A DNA stretch of 22,809 nt from a virus, in IMG/VR virus record IMGVR_UViG_3300042987_000580, positions 1 through 22,809 of that record. The stretch is one strand, 5' to 3'. Under the pieces are notes generated by a model. The model searched no databases, was not told the origin of the DNA, and saw only the letters and a program-made list of their open reading frames with translations. Made by a program: the position numbers and the translations under genes. Within the stretch, counting starts at the first letter, position 1. The number at the start of each line of letters is the position of its first letter. Below are positions 17,808 to 22,809 of the stretch, one piece after another.

Positions 17808-19057
17808 TATATATACTGTTTGAAAATGTTTGTCATTCCATTAATTTGGTCTAGAAGAAACCCAGTCACCTCACCTTTGGAAATCGTGTATCCATTTTTA
17901 TCATCCCAACTACTCTTTGCTGTAGAGAAAGCTGGGAGCTGATAAAACTTGATACCATTGAAATCTAAGCTTAGCTCATGATGTTTGTCTCCTGTGAAGA
18001 TGTAGAAATGATTGTGGTCTGACCAATCACTCTTATATTCCATAGGGAACAAGCTAGCAAGCTTAGCAGGTTTTAGAGCATCTCCGTGGTTGAACATCAT
18101 AGCTGAATGTCCATAACTCACATACTTTCTATATCTAGGAGAGATGTCAAAAACCACACGCTCTTCATGTCTAAAATAAGTTTGTAACCAGCTAGCCAAA
18201 TGCCAGCCTACAAACTCATCATGATTACCAGCTACAAATATCACCTCAACATCTATTCCTTTTTGAAGAAGTAAGTTGATAACACTCACCTCGTGCTCAC
18301 ATATAGCTTGAAAAGCACTGTGATAGGAAAGGATGTTTTGTTGTGGTGTACCTTTTGTAGTTGTGTTGGTGAACTCGCTGTTAAACTCGTCTGACCCAAT
18401 AATGTATTTAATATCTGTTAGATTGTTAGCTAGACAGGCTTGGTTTAGGATGATTTCCACCTTCTGGATGAAGTCACCAAAACGTTCTTCTATACTATTG
18501 TTTCCTTCTATGTCCAGTTTGTTTAGGTGGGAGTCTTGCTTGTTTATGATGAGACAAGCATCTCTTTTACCCAATTCAAATTTAGGAGCTACTATCTCAG
18601 GGGAGCAGGGTTCATAAGTTTCTAGGAAGGCAATAAAGCTATCCTGAAATACCTGCTCATCTTTCTTTTTACCCAACCATGCTTTCACTTGGTAGTGAGG
18701 CTGGTCAGCATTTCCCCAGTAGTTTTGGACGTATTTAGTTATTTCCCACTTGTCCGTATCTATCTTACATTTCTCAATAAGCTCGTCTAAGCTCTTGATT
18801 TCTTCCTTAGAGTTGAACACCACCTCACCAGTTCCCTTTTGTACATCTTCAAAGAACCTTACCACTTGCTCTTCTAGGTCTCCAATGTAGTTACCAACTT
18901 CTGCCTCTTCTTGTGCTATTTGTGAGCCTCGCAGCTCTTTCATCAATTCATCCACCTCATTTTCTGTAATGTTGAGTTTGTCTGCATAGAACTTTTTGCT
19001 CTTCTTCCAGTGGAGCATTTGCTCCAGCTGTTGCAGAAGGGATTGATTTTCAGGCAT
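17807..19057 (-). CDS. Calcineurin-like metallophosphoesterase with N-terminal HTH-like region (416 aa)
   Basis: The metal-binding motifs of the calcineurin-like (Mre11/PP) superfamily appear in order: DSH at 175-177, GSDE around 221-224, GNHDE at 277-281, HGD at 324-326 and GDKHHE at 356-361. These bind a two-metal centre and cleave phosphoester bonds; whether the substrate is DNA, RNA or a small molecule is unknown. Residues ~14-43 (KKFYADKLNITENEVDEL and around) look like a helix-turn-helix, and ~60-130 is a separate domain with TDKWEITKYVQNYWG. The gene opens an operon of connector and tail proteins from its own promoter, so it may act in packaging, DNA-end processing or host DNA degradation. 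The ATG at 19057 follows the promoter by about 29 nt; its stop shares one base with the next start. Motif support for the fold is strong; the role is inference. Confidence 0.85.
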   Translation of the reverse strand: MPENQSLLQQLEQMLHWKKSKKFYADKLNITENEVDELMKELRGSQIAQEEAEVGNYIGDLEEQVVRFFEDVQKGTGEVVFNSKEEIKSLDELIEKCKIDTDKWEITKYVQNYWGNADQPHYQVKAWLGKKKDEQVFQDSFIAFLETYEPCSPEIVAPKFELGKRDACLIINKQDSHLNKLDIEGNNSIEERFGDFIQKVEIILNQACLANNLTDIKYIIGSDEFNSEFTNTTTKGTPQQNILSYHSAFQAICEHEVSVINLLLQKGIDVEVIFVAGNHDEFVGWHLASWLQTYFRHEERVVFDISPRYRKYVSYGHSAMMFNHGDALKPAKLASLFPMEYKSDWSDHNHFYIFTGDKHHELSLDFNGIKFYQLPAFSTAKSSWDDKNGYTISKGEVTGFLLDQINGMTNIFKQYI

Positions 19058-19085
19058 TTACGTTTTGATTTAGTTAAAATTGCAG

Positions 19086-19117
19086 TAAAGGTAGGAAACT
19101 TTTTGATATTTCCCAAA
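19086..19117 (-). promoter_or_regulatory. Bacteroidota-type promoter for the phosphoesterase-to-cargo operon
   Basis: On the minus strand TTTG (19117-19114) is followed after 20 nt by TACCTTTA (19093-19086), one base short of the -7 consensus TAnnTTTG. Transcription would start near 19079, leaving a ~22 nt A/T-rich leader before the ATG at 19057, with no Shine-Dalgarno sequence. It lies directly downstream of a T-tailed hairpin, so terminator plus promoter separate two transcription units. Confidence 0.65.
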
Positions 19118-19171
19118 ATTATCCAAACATTTTTCGTTATCCATGATAACATTTTTGGTTATAAATAAAAA

Positions 19172-19197
19172 CTCCCCAGGGTAGAAACCCCAGGGAG
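19172..19197 (-). terminator. Intrinsic terminator after the small Thr-tail gene cluster
   Basis: The minus-strand RNA can pair CTCCC with GGGAG, then, past a small TG/TG internal loop, GGGT with ACCC around a four-base loop. Immediately downstream on the minus strand is TTTTTATTTAT (ending near 19161). GC-rich stem plus T-run is a standard rho-independent terminator for the cluster ending with the 85 aa gene. Confidence 0.75.
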
Positions 19198-19225
19198 AAG
19201 CCCTGAAAACCAACAAACAGGGCTT
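19198..19225. terminator. Second hairpin, adjacent to the terminator
   Basis: AAGCCCTG (19198-19205) and CAGGGCTT (19218-19225) form a perfect 8 bp stem with a 12-base loop, right after the stop of the 85 aa gene. T-runs follow it only on the plus strand (19224-19228), so by itself it would terminate plus-strand transcription. In the minus-strand transcript it precedes the T-tailed hairpin and may protect the 3' end or block readthrough from either side. Confidence 0.6.
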
Positions 19226-19236
19226 TTTGATAGCTT

Positions 19237-19494
19237 TTATAATATCGTAGTGGTGGTTGTAGTGGTACATTCCACTATGGTGATATCAATATAATTTGTA
19301 CATAAGGGAGGATTGTCAGACATCACCCTAATGATAGTGGTTCCATTTGGAACTAATACACTTGTATACCCAGCTAACAGAGCTGCTTTAGAAACACCTG
19401 TTTCAAAGGCAGATGTATACCCATCAACATCTGAATAGAGATTGAAGGGTCCTGTGTCAGATCCTGCTGTGGTGAGAGTTATTACTACTATCAT
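19237..19494 (-). CDS. Small Thr-tailed protein with GPFN domain (85 aa)
   Basis: Most of the protein is one beta-rich domain (IVVITLTTAG ... TGPFNLYSD ... VSKAALLAGY ... TTIIRV ... CTNYIDITI) that aligns with residues ~4-72 of the 288 aa virion protein. It ends VEC, seven threonines, Ile-Leu, the same tail found on four other proteins in the window. There is no signal peptide or membrane segment. Its ATG overlaps the stop of the 103 aa gene (ATGA), indicating coupled translation, and it is the last gene before the double hairpin. I infer a small virion component, possibly a decoration or tail-tip part; no function is known to me. Confidence 0.75.
   Translation of the reverse strand: MIVVITLTTAGSDTGPFNLYSDVDGYTSAFETGVSKAALLAGYTSVLVPNGTTIIRVMSDNPPLCTNYIDITIVECTTTTTTTIL
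19246..19266 (-). repeat. Poly-Thr tract of the 85 aa protein
   Basis: Seven consecutive Thr codons using ACC, ACT, ACA and ACG, preceded directly by Cys and followed by Ile-Leu-stop. Confidence 0.9.
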
Positions 19495-19802
19495 AACAGA
19501 GTGGTGGTAGTGGTTGTTGTTGGTAGACAGCCATTTACAAGCTCACAGAACTGAACGTGGAATGTGGGATTTACACGAATAAGAATGAGAATAGCGTTCA
19601 GAATGTATTCTGGGCATATCTTAGAATCTATCTTCTCTAGAGCAATATCAAGGGAATCTCCTGTATTTACACCAGAGCATGGAAGGTTGTTTCCGTTGTA
19701 TACAATTTGACTAGCATCTAGACACACTGGAGGACAAGGACCCATTCCTTCTGGGTATACAGGCCCTGTCTGATAACAGGGCATTCCTGGTAAACAAGCC
19801 AT
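19491..19802 (-). CDS. Small Thr-tailed protein with TGDSL module (103 aa)
   Basis: The N-terminal ~27 residues are Cys/Pro-rich (CLPGMPC, then GPCPPVC). Residues ~31-52 (SQIVYNGNNLPCSGVNTGDS plus Leu) align with residues ~19-40 of the 381 aa collar protein (sharing Q, V, Y, G, N, P, G and TGDSL). A short hydrophobic helical stretch follows (EYILNAILILIRV, about 65-77). The protein ends GCLP, seven threonines, Leu-Leu. The TGDSL-type segment is common near the bases of phage fibre proteins, so this may be an anchoring module without its fibre. It lies between the collar gene (11 nt gap) and the 85 aa gene (ATGA overlap). Function unknown; a virion surface protein is inferred. Confidence 0.72.
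   Translation of the reverse strand: MACLPGMPCYQTGPVYPEGMGPCPPVCLDASQIVYNGNNLPCSGVNTGDSLDIALEKIDSKICPEYILNAILILIRVNPTFHVQFCELVNGCLPTTTTTTTLL
19500..19520 (-). repeat. Poly-Thr tract of the 103 aa protein
   Basis: Seven consecutive Thr codons, preceded by Cys-Leu-Pro and followed by Leu-Leu-stop. Confidence 0.9.
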
Positions 19803-19813
19803 TTATAATTAGT

Positions 19814-20959
19814 TTATGGGATGTACATAATATAGTAGCAAGCAAGAACAGGTGGGATGTTACCATGAGACTGGCCACCTCCTGTAGAATCATTATTCAC
19901 ACCTACAAATATTCCTGTTGTTTTTGTTTCACTTAATCCAAGAGTGGGTGCATTGTTGCTACCTGTCATTCTGTAAGAAAGTCCATCATCTAAATCATGT
20001 CTGAAATCAATGAACGTGGAAGCTGTTACATCAGGAGCAGATGAGCCACTAGCAATAGCACCAACAAGTAGGTGGTTGTGTCCAGGATCTACAAGAGTGG
20101 TGTTAGCAACGTGTGTGTGAGCAGGAATCTGTGCAGATGTAAGTGTAATAGTGTTAGCACCTGTTGTAGTGTTGAGAGCATAGTTGGGGTTACCAGCTAT
20201 ACTAGGATCAACAGCAGGATTGAGAGCTCCACCACCTGGAACAGCTTGAATAGCCCCTACAGGAATTCTTCCACGCTTATCAGGAGTGCCATTTGCACCA
20301 TTACATAAATAGATGTCTTCAAATCCATTAGCAGGAATGCCTATACCAGCACCATCAAAGTTGCTGAGAGATCCATAGTATTCCACCACTGTATAAGGAA
20401 CCATTCTGTCCTTGTATTGTACAACACCAGGAGCTGGTGTACAAGCTGCTACAAGAGCACAGAGTTCTGATTTCTTTACATAGTTGGTTTCAACATCCAC
20501 TACAAAAGCATCAAAATCAGCTTCTAGTAAGCAGAGCTTTGTAATAACAGCCTGGAGAATAGCATGTGTTCCAGAGTTAGCATTTACACCTGAAAGACAA
20601 TCTACATCATAAGGTCCTTCTAAAGCTGCTAAATCTGCTACAATAGCATCCACTTGCTCCTGTAAATCACAGGCAGCTTTAATAAGAGCTATGAACAGAT
20701 CAAGAGCTGTGAGGTCTTGACAGTCAGGTAGATACTGTTGAACAAGTTCACATATAATATCAGGATCAATAACTGGTTTGATTCCTGTAGCATCTAATGT
20801 AGAAGTGAGAAATCCAATAAGAGTTTGTTCTACATAAGAAAGGGAATCTCCAGTTTGGATTCCTAAGAGTGGAACATTCACTCCTGTATATTTGACGCAC
20901 TGATCTGATACTATCTCAGCGCAACCATTAAAGCAATTTGAACAGTTTGAGGAGGACAT
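19814..20959 (-). CDS. Fibre protein with tail-collar (microcystin-dependent-type) domain (381 aa)
   Basis: Three parts are visible. Residues 1-50 are Cys-rich with a VKYTGVNVPLLGIQTGDSL anchoring-type module shared with the 103 aa protein. Residues ~55-165 look largely helical, perhaps a trimeric stalk. Residues ~185-381 match the phage tail-collar family: YLCNGANGTPDKRGRIPVG (218-236), SAQIPAHTH (275-283) with the histidine pair, PGHNH (292-296), and the closing GGGQSHGNIPPVLACYYIMY (360-379), the classic C-terminal signature. In T4 gp12 the corresponding histidines bind a metal inside the trimer; that is family knowledge. The likely role is a host-binding fibre, either on the tail or as a head fibre, since crAss-like phages carry head fibres near the capsid genes. 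The family is clear, the location on the virion is not. Confidence 0.82.
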   Translation of the reverse strand: MSSSNCSNCFNGCAEIVSDQCVKYTGVNVPLLGIQTGDSLSYVEQTLIGFLTSTLDATGIKPVIDPDIICELVQQYLPDCQDLTALDLFIALIKAACDLQEQVDAIVADLAALEGPYDVDCLSGVNANSGTHAILQAVITKLCLLEADFDAFVVDVETNYVKKSELCALVAACTPAPGVVQYKDRMVPYTVVEYYGSLSNFDGAGIGIPANGFEDIYLCNGANGTPDKRGRIPVGAIQAVPGGGALNPAVDPSIAGNPNYALNTTTGANTITLTSAQIPAHTHVANTTLVDPGHNHLLVGAIASGSSAPDVTASTFIDFRHDLDDGLSYRMTGSNNAPTLGLSETKTTGIFVGVNNDSTGGGQSHGNIPPVLACYYIMYIP

Positions 20960-20969
20960 TTATTTAGGT

Positions 20970-21098
20970 TTATGTGTGAGGAAAAAGAAGAGTGGTTGTG
21001 GTGGTAGTGGTTGATAGACAATCTGTTGGTATGCAGTTGTTTGGATAGTAAACTGTCACTATCACAGGGTCTCCACAAGGATCGTAATAGCAGTTCAT
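20970..21098 (-). CDS. Tiny Thr-tailed protein (42 aa)
   Basis: A small reading frame starts with an ATG overlapping the preceding stop (ATGA at 21098-21095) and ends at TAA 20972-20970, 10 nt before the collar gene. It encodes MNCYYDPCGDPVIVTVYYP, NNCIPTDCLS, seven threonines, then LLFPHT. With four cysteines and a Cys-Leu-Ser-Thr7-Leu-Leu tail it carries the same C-terminal signature as the other tagged proteins, which, with the tight overlap, is the reason to believe it despite its size. The body before the tail is only ~29 residues. Function unknown. Confidence 0.68.
   Translation of the reverse strand: MNCYYDPCGDPVIVTVYYPNNCIPTDCLSTTTTTTTLLFPHT
20991..21011 (-). repeat. Poly-Thr tract of the 42 aa protein
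   Basis: Seven consecutive Thr codons, preceded by Cys-Leu-Ser and followed by LLFPHT and stop. Confidence 0.85.
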
Positions 21099-21361
21099 TT
21101 GCTTATCAACAGTTTAACCCTACTAGCAATCATCTCCACAGTATACATCTTTGCATAATTTGGATTGCAAAACTTATACGTGAGGATTCTTTTGTAATTC
21201 AGCAGGTCTAATATAGCTCCTGCTGGAACAGGTTGATTTAAAATAAATACAACGTTATTGTACAGATTTCCAGCTAGTTGCTTAAGCTTGCAATCAATGT
21301 CATTAAGCAACGCGGGAATTGTGGAACATTCTGGATAGTTGATTAATCTGGGAGTTAACAT
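21095..21361 (-). CDS. Small helical protein of the capsid-proximal cluster (~88 aa)
   Basis: From the ATG at 21361 this encodes MLTPRLINYPECSTIPALLN, then DIDCKLKQLAGNLYNNVVF and a helical region ending in MIASRVKLLISK. The DIDCKLxxLAxxLYNN pattern looks familiar from small proteins near capsid genes of Bacteroidota phages, but I cannot assign a role. The frame stays open up to an ATG at 21421, which would overlap the zinc-ribbon gene by 119 nt. The start chosen overlaps it by 59 nt, and a TTG next to the zinc-ribbon stop is a third option; the true start is uncertain. Its stop overlaps the ATG of the 42 aa gene. No membrane segment or signal peptide is seen. Confidence 0.6.
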   Translation of the reverse strand: MLTPRLINYPECSTIPALLNDIDCKLKQLAGNLYNNVVFILNQPVPAGAILDLLNYKRILTYKFCNPNYAKMYTVEMIASRVKLLISK

Positions 21362-21476
21362 ATCGTTTAAAGTTTTGTACGCCTTTGCTTGCAGCTGCAT
21401 TACATGCTGCACAAAGACCATTAATCAATTGACAACCACATCCAACATTTGTGCCACAGTTTCTACATTTAGCCAT
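21303..21476 (-). CDS. Small zinc-ribbon-like protein (57 aa)
   Basis: The start ATG follows the stop of the 188 aa gene by one base (TAACATG). The first 24 residues contain six cysteines in pairs: C4-x2-C7, C12-x-C14 and C21-x2-C24 (AKCRNCG, GCGCQ, LCAACN), a pattern that can hold a zinc ion. The remaining ~33 residues are polar and probably helical (GVQNFKRYVNSQINQLSRMF). I recall similar CxxC...CGC...CxxC mini-proteins from Bacteroidota phages but know no function; a structural stabiliser or small regulator are both possible. It overlaps the next gene in another frame, and the ordered cysteines argue that this frame is the real one at its 5' end. Confidence 0.7.
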   Translation of the reverse strand: MAKCRNCGTNVGCGCQLINGLCAACNAAASKGVQNFKRYVNSQINQLSRMFHNSRVA

Positions 21477-21477
21477 G

Positions 21478-22044
21478 TTATTGGAAGTTTAATACGTAGT
21501 TATTTCCACCGCATCCACAATTGTTCTTGATGAAATTATTCAACATCATGTTTGCTTGGTTATAAAGTTTGTTAGCTTCATCAATAGCGCAGTTGTTAGC
21601 TGCAGCAATAGATCCCTGTATAAAGAAGTAGATGGTGTTTAAATTCACCTTCTGCTGTGTTTTAATAGCTCTATCACACTCCATCATATCAAGCTTCATA
21701 AAGGCCTCATCAAACTTTTCTTGTATGAGGTCTGTACGCATGATAGCTTTTTCTACGAAGTTTAGATAGGCAGGAGCAACAGTGTATTTAAACTTATACA
21801 CTCCATCTGGGAGAGGCAATAGGGAATCCCCTAATGATGTAATTCCCAAACTTGTGGAGTTATAAATGTTAAAATCATTAACGTTAAAGGGAATGCTAAC
21901 TGACCCAAAACCAGGAACAGTGATGTCAATTGTGGGGGAAGAAACAACAGGGGGATTGGTCGGATAGGTAGATGCATCAGCAACACCAAGTGTGTACGAG
22001 TTGTACGTAGGTATCACTAATATATCAAGTTTCAAATCTGGCAT
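21478..22044 (-). CDS. Conserved protein downstream of the capsid gene (188 aa)
   Basis: The N-terminal half is beta-rich (LKLDILVIPTYNSYTLGVAD, then ITVPGFGSVSIPF) and leads to LPDGVYKFKYTVAP near residue 78-91. The C-terminal half is helical (EKAIMRTDLIQEKFDEAFMK, then LDMMECDRAIKTQQKVNLNT), followed by an Ala/Asn-rich helix and CGCGGNNY near the end. I recall this layout as widespread among Bacteroidota phages beside virion genes, without a known function. It is the first gene after the terminator hairpin that follows the capsid-like gene; no promoter is obvious in the 87 nt gap, so it probably depends on readthrough. An auxiliary capsid or head-fibre accessory role is plausible but inferred. 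Confidence 0.75.
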   Translation of the reverse strand: MPDLKLDILVIPTYNSYTLGVADASTYPTNPPVVSSPTIDITVPGFGSVSIPFNVNDFNIYNSTSLGITSLGDSLLPLPDGVYKFKYTVAPAYLNFVEKAIMRTDLIQEKFDEAFMKLDMMECDRAIKTQQKVNLNTIYFFIQGSIAAANNCAIDEANKLYNQANMMLNNFIKNNCGCGGNNYVLNFQ

Positions 22045-22060
22045 CTTATTCTAAATAAAT

Positions 22061-22101
22061 AAGCCAGAGGATCTGAGTTTGTATCCTCTCACCTCTGGCT
22101 T
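22061..22101 (-). terminator. Hairpin after the capsid-like gene (terminator or attenuator)
   Basis: AAGCCAGAGG (22061-22070 on the plus strand) and CCTCTGGCTT (22092-22101) form a perfect 10 bp stem with a ~21-base loop that can itself pair TGAG with CTCA. On the minus strand it is followed by ATTTATTT, a weak T-rich tail. Placed 30 nt after the capsid-like stop codon, it likely stops part of the transcription, giving more capsid mRNA than downstream mRNA. Confidence 0.7.
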
Positions 22102-22131
22102 AGGTTATATGATGTTGTTTCTTAGCTACTA

Positions 22132-22809
22132 TTACGGAATCAAGGTAGATGTAGTAGTAGTAGTTGGCCACACAGTGGTAGTAGTAGATGTAGTAGTAAC
22201 ACAATCATTATCAGCCACTACAGTTCCTAATGCAGCCTCAAGGATGGCTTGAAGAGCAGTTTCTTCACCAGATCCTTTTTCAACAGCAATGATCACTCTG
22301 CTATCCTCCATGATGTAGTCACCCCATTGGTAAACAGTTTTGTCATACTCGTTGAAACGGATGTTGAAGGTGTTGTAAGTTGTACCATCACTCACCCAGC
22401 TTTCAAAGTTCTCATTGTAGCCATTCATTCTGTACAAATGCTTCAAGTAACCTGCTTGATAGCTGTAGAAGTTCTTCTCCAATTGTGCAATCTCTGCAGA
22501 TGTACCGCTTGGATAAGAAGCACGCTGAATAACAGTGGCATCAGCTACAATGTTACAAGCATCAGCAACGATGAAGTCAGCTGTAGTTGCAGGACCATTG
22601 TACACGAATGTACGGAACCACATACGGTCATACTCCCAAGGGAATGCTGCAACATCACAAGGCTGTCCGTACTTAGTAAGAGGCTTACCAGTGATACGTA
22701 AGATAGCGTTCTGATCATTTCCAATACGTTGGAACTGATAGAATGTGTTGAAAGAGATGTTGTCAGGGTTGTTTCCAGGAGCTTGTAATTCTAATTGATA
22801 GATGAACTG
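22132..22809 (-). CDS. Probable major capsid protein, C-terminal 225 residues, with Thr-rich tail; gene continues off the right edge
   Basis: The frame is open to the right edge, so the gene starts outside the window; an internal ATG at 22623 is not the true start. Visible sequence includes FYQFQRIGNDQNAILRITGK, a GQPCDVAAFPWEYDRMWFRT segment and YQWGDYIMEDSRVIIAVEKG. I associate these with the crAss-like major capsid protein, but no HK97 signature can be proven from this fragment. Support also comes from position (before the connector genes), the following attenuator, and codon use: arginine is mostly CGT (6 of 8 counted), unlike neighbouring genes where AGA looks more common, as expected for a highly expressed protein. 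The oddity is the C terminus: DCV, TTTSTTTT, VWP, TTTTTST, LIP. An abundant head-decoration protein is the main alternative. Confidence 0.6.
   Translation of the reverse strand, partial: QFIYQLELQAPGNNPDNISFNTFYQFQRIGNDQNAILRITGKPLTKYGQPCDVAAFPWEYDRMWFRTFVYNGPATTADFIVADACNIVADATVIQRASYPSGTSAEIAQLEKNFYSYQAGYLKHLYRMNGYNENFESWVSDGTTYNTFNIRFNEYDKTVYQWGDYIMEDSRVIIAVEKGSGEETALQAILEAALGTVVADNDCVTTTSTTTTVWPTTTTTSTLIP
22144..22197 (-). repeat. Thr-rich tail of the capsid-like protein
   Basis: Two Thr/Ser runs (TTTSTTTT and TTTTTST) separated by Val-Trp-Pro, preceded by Cys-Val and followed by Leu-Ile-Pro-stop. Codons are mainly ACT with some ACA and ACC. Confidence 0.88.

Noticed and set aside
19070-19270. 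Minus-strand open frame of 66 codons across the hairpins and promoter at 19086-19225
   Set aside because: It runs through two hairpins and a promoter and overlaps the end of the 85 aa gene in another frame; the translation resembles no protein.
21095-21421. Longer 108 aa version of the helical protein starting at 21421
   Set aside because: It would overlap the zinc-ribbon gene by 119 nt; the ATG at 21361 gives a shorter overlap and keeps the familiar-looking part. The longer start cannot be excluded.
22132-22623. Starting the capsid-like gene at the ATG at 22623
   Set aside because: The same frame stays open another 62 codons to the window edge with sequence of the same character (RITGKPLTKYG...), so that ATG is internal.
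22249-22701. Plus-strand open frame of 150 codons opposite the capsid-like gene
   Set aside because: It lies antisense to a gene with clear coding character, its product has no recognisable feature, and no plus-strand promoter or neighbour supports it.
1-22809. Stop-codon reassignment (TAG or TGA read as an amino acid), known in some crAss-like phages
   Set aside because: All long genes read without internal TAG or TGA; complete genes end in TAA, or TGA for the ~88 and 103 aa genes, so the standard code suffices.

Overview
This 22.8 kb window looks like the virion-assembly module of a crAss-like (Crassvirales-type) short-tailed phage infecting a Bacteroidota host. Every supported gene lies on the minus strand, so the region is transcribed from position 22809 towards 1. 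The evidence is gene order plus sequence: a capsid-like protein, an IHF/HU-like small protein, a P22 gp4-like ring protein, a very large gp10/stabilisation ('muzzle') protein, then several very large proteins of the kind packaged in crAss-like virions. The host inference rests on two promoters of the Bacteroidota type (TTTG / TAnnTTTG), the absence of Shine-Dalgarno sequences, and AT-rich leaders before the start codons. Names come from recognition and synteny, not from a database search. No bacterial gene, tRNA, integrase, transposase or CRISPR array was seen, and the standard genetic code reads every gene without interruption.

Layout in transcription order. (1) 22809-22132: C-terminal part of a probable major capsid protein, followed by a terminator hairpin. 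(2) 22044-19237: a tight cluster of seven mostly small genes. These are a 188 aa conserved protein, a 57 aa zinc-ribbon protein, an ~88 aa helical protein overlapping it, a 42 aa Thr-tailed protein, a 381 aa tail-collar-domain fibre protein, and 103 aa and 85 aa Thr-tailed proteins. The cluster ends in a double hairpin with a T-run. (3) From a promoter at ~19086-19117: a metallophosphoesterase (416 aa), a conserved connector-region protein (242 aa), the IHF-like protein (158 aa), the gp4-like ring protein (324 aa), the muzzle protein (1820 aa), a 288 aa virion protein and a 1183 aa probable cargo protein. Adjacent genes are separated by at most 12 nt or share a TAATG junction. (4) From a promoter at ~5654-5685: an 861 aa cargo-type protein and the first 1015 residues of a giant protein that runs off the left edge. 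That giant ORF has no stop inside the window and is easily missed.

The most unusual feature is a recurring protein tag: a cysteine, zero to two residues, six to eight threonines, then Leu/Ile/Pro at or near the C terminus. It occurs on five different proteins (capsid-like, 42 aa, 103 aa, 85 aa and muzzle). In the muzzle protein poly-Thr blocks also separate three related Cys-containing domains. The short tagged proteins share domains with longer neighbours: the 85 aa protein matches the N terminus of the 288 aa protein, and the 103 aa protein matches the N terminus of the 381 aa collar protein. Together these suggest a modular, exchangeable set of virion surface or tail parts.

No gene-free stretch exceeds 300 nt. 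The longest, 19058-19236, holds the double hairpin and a promoter.
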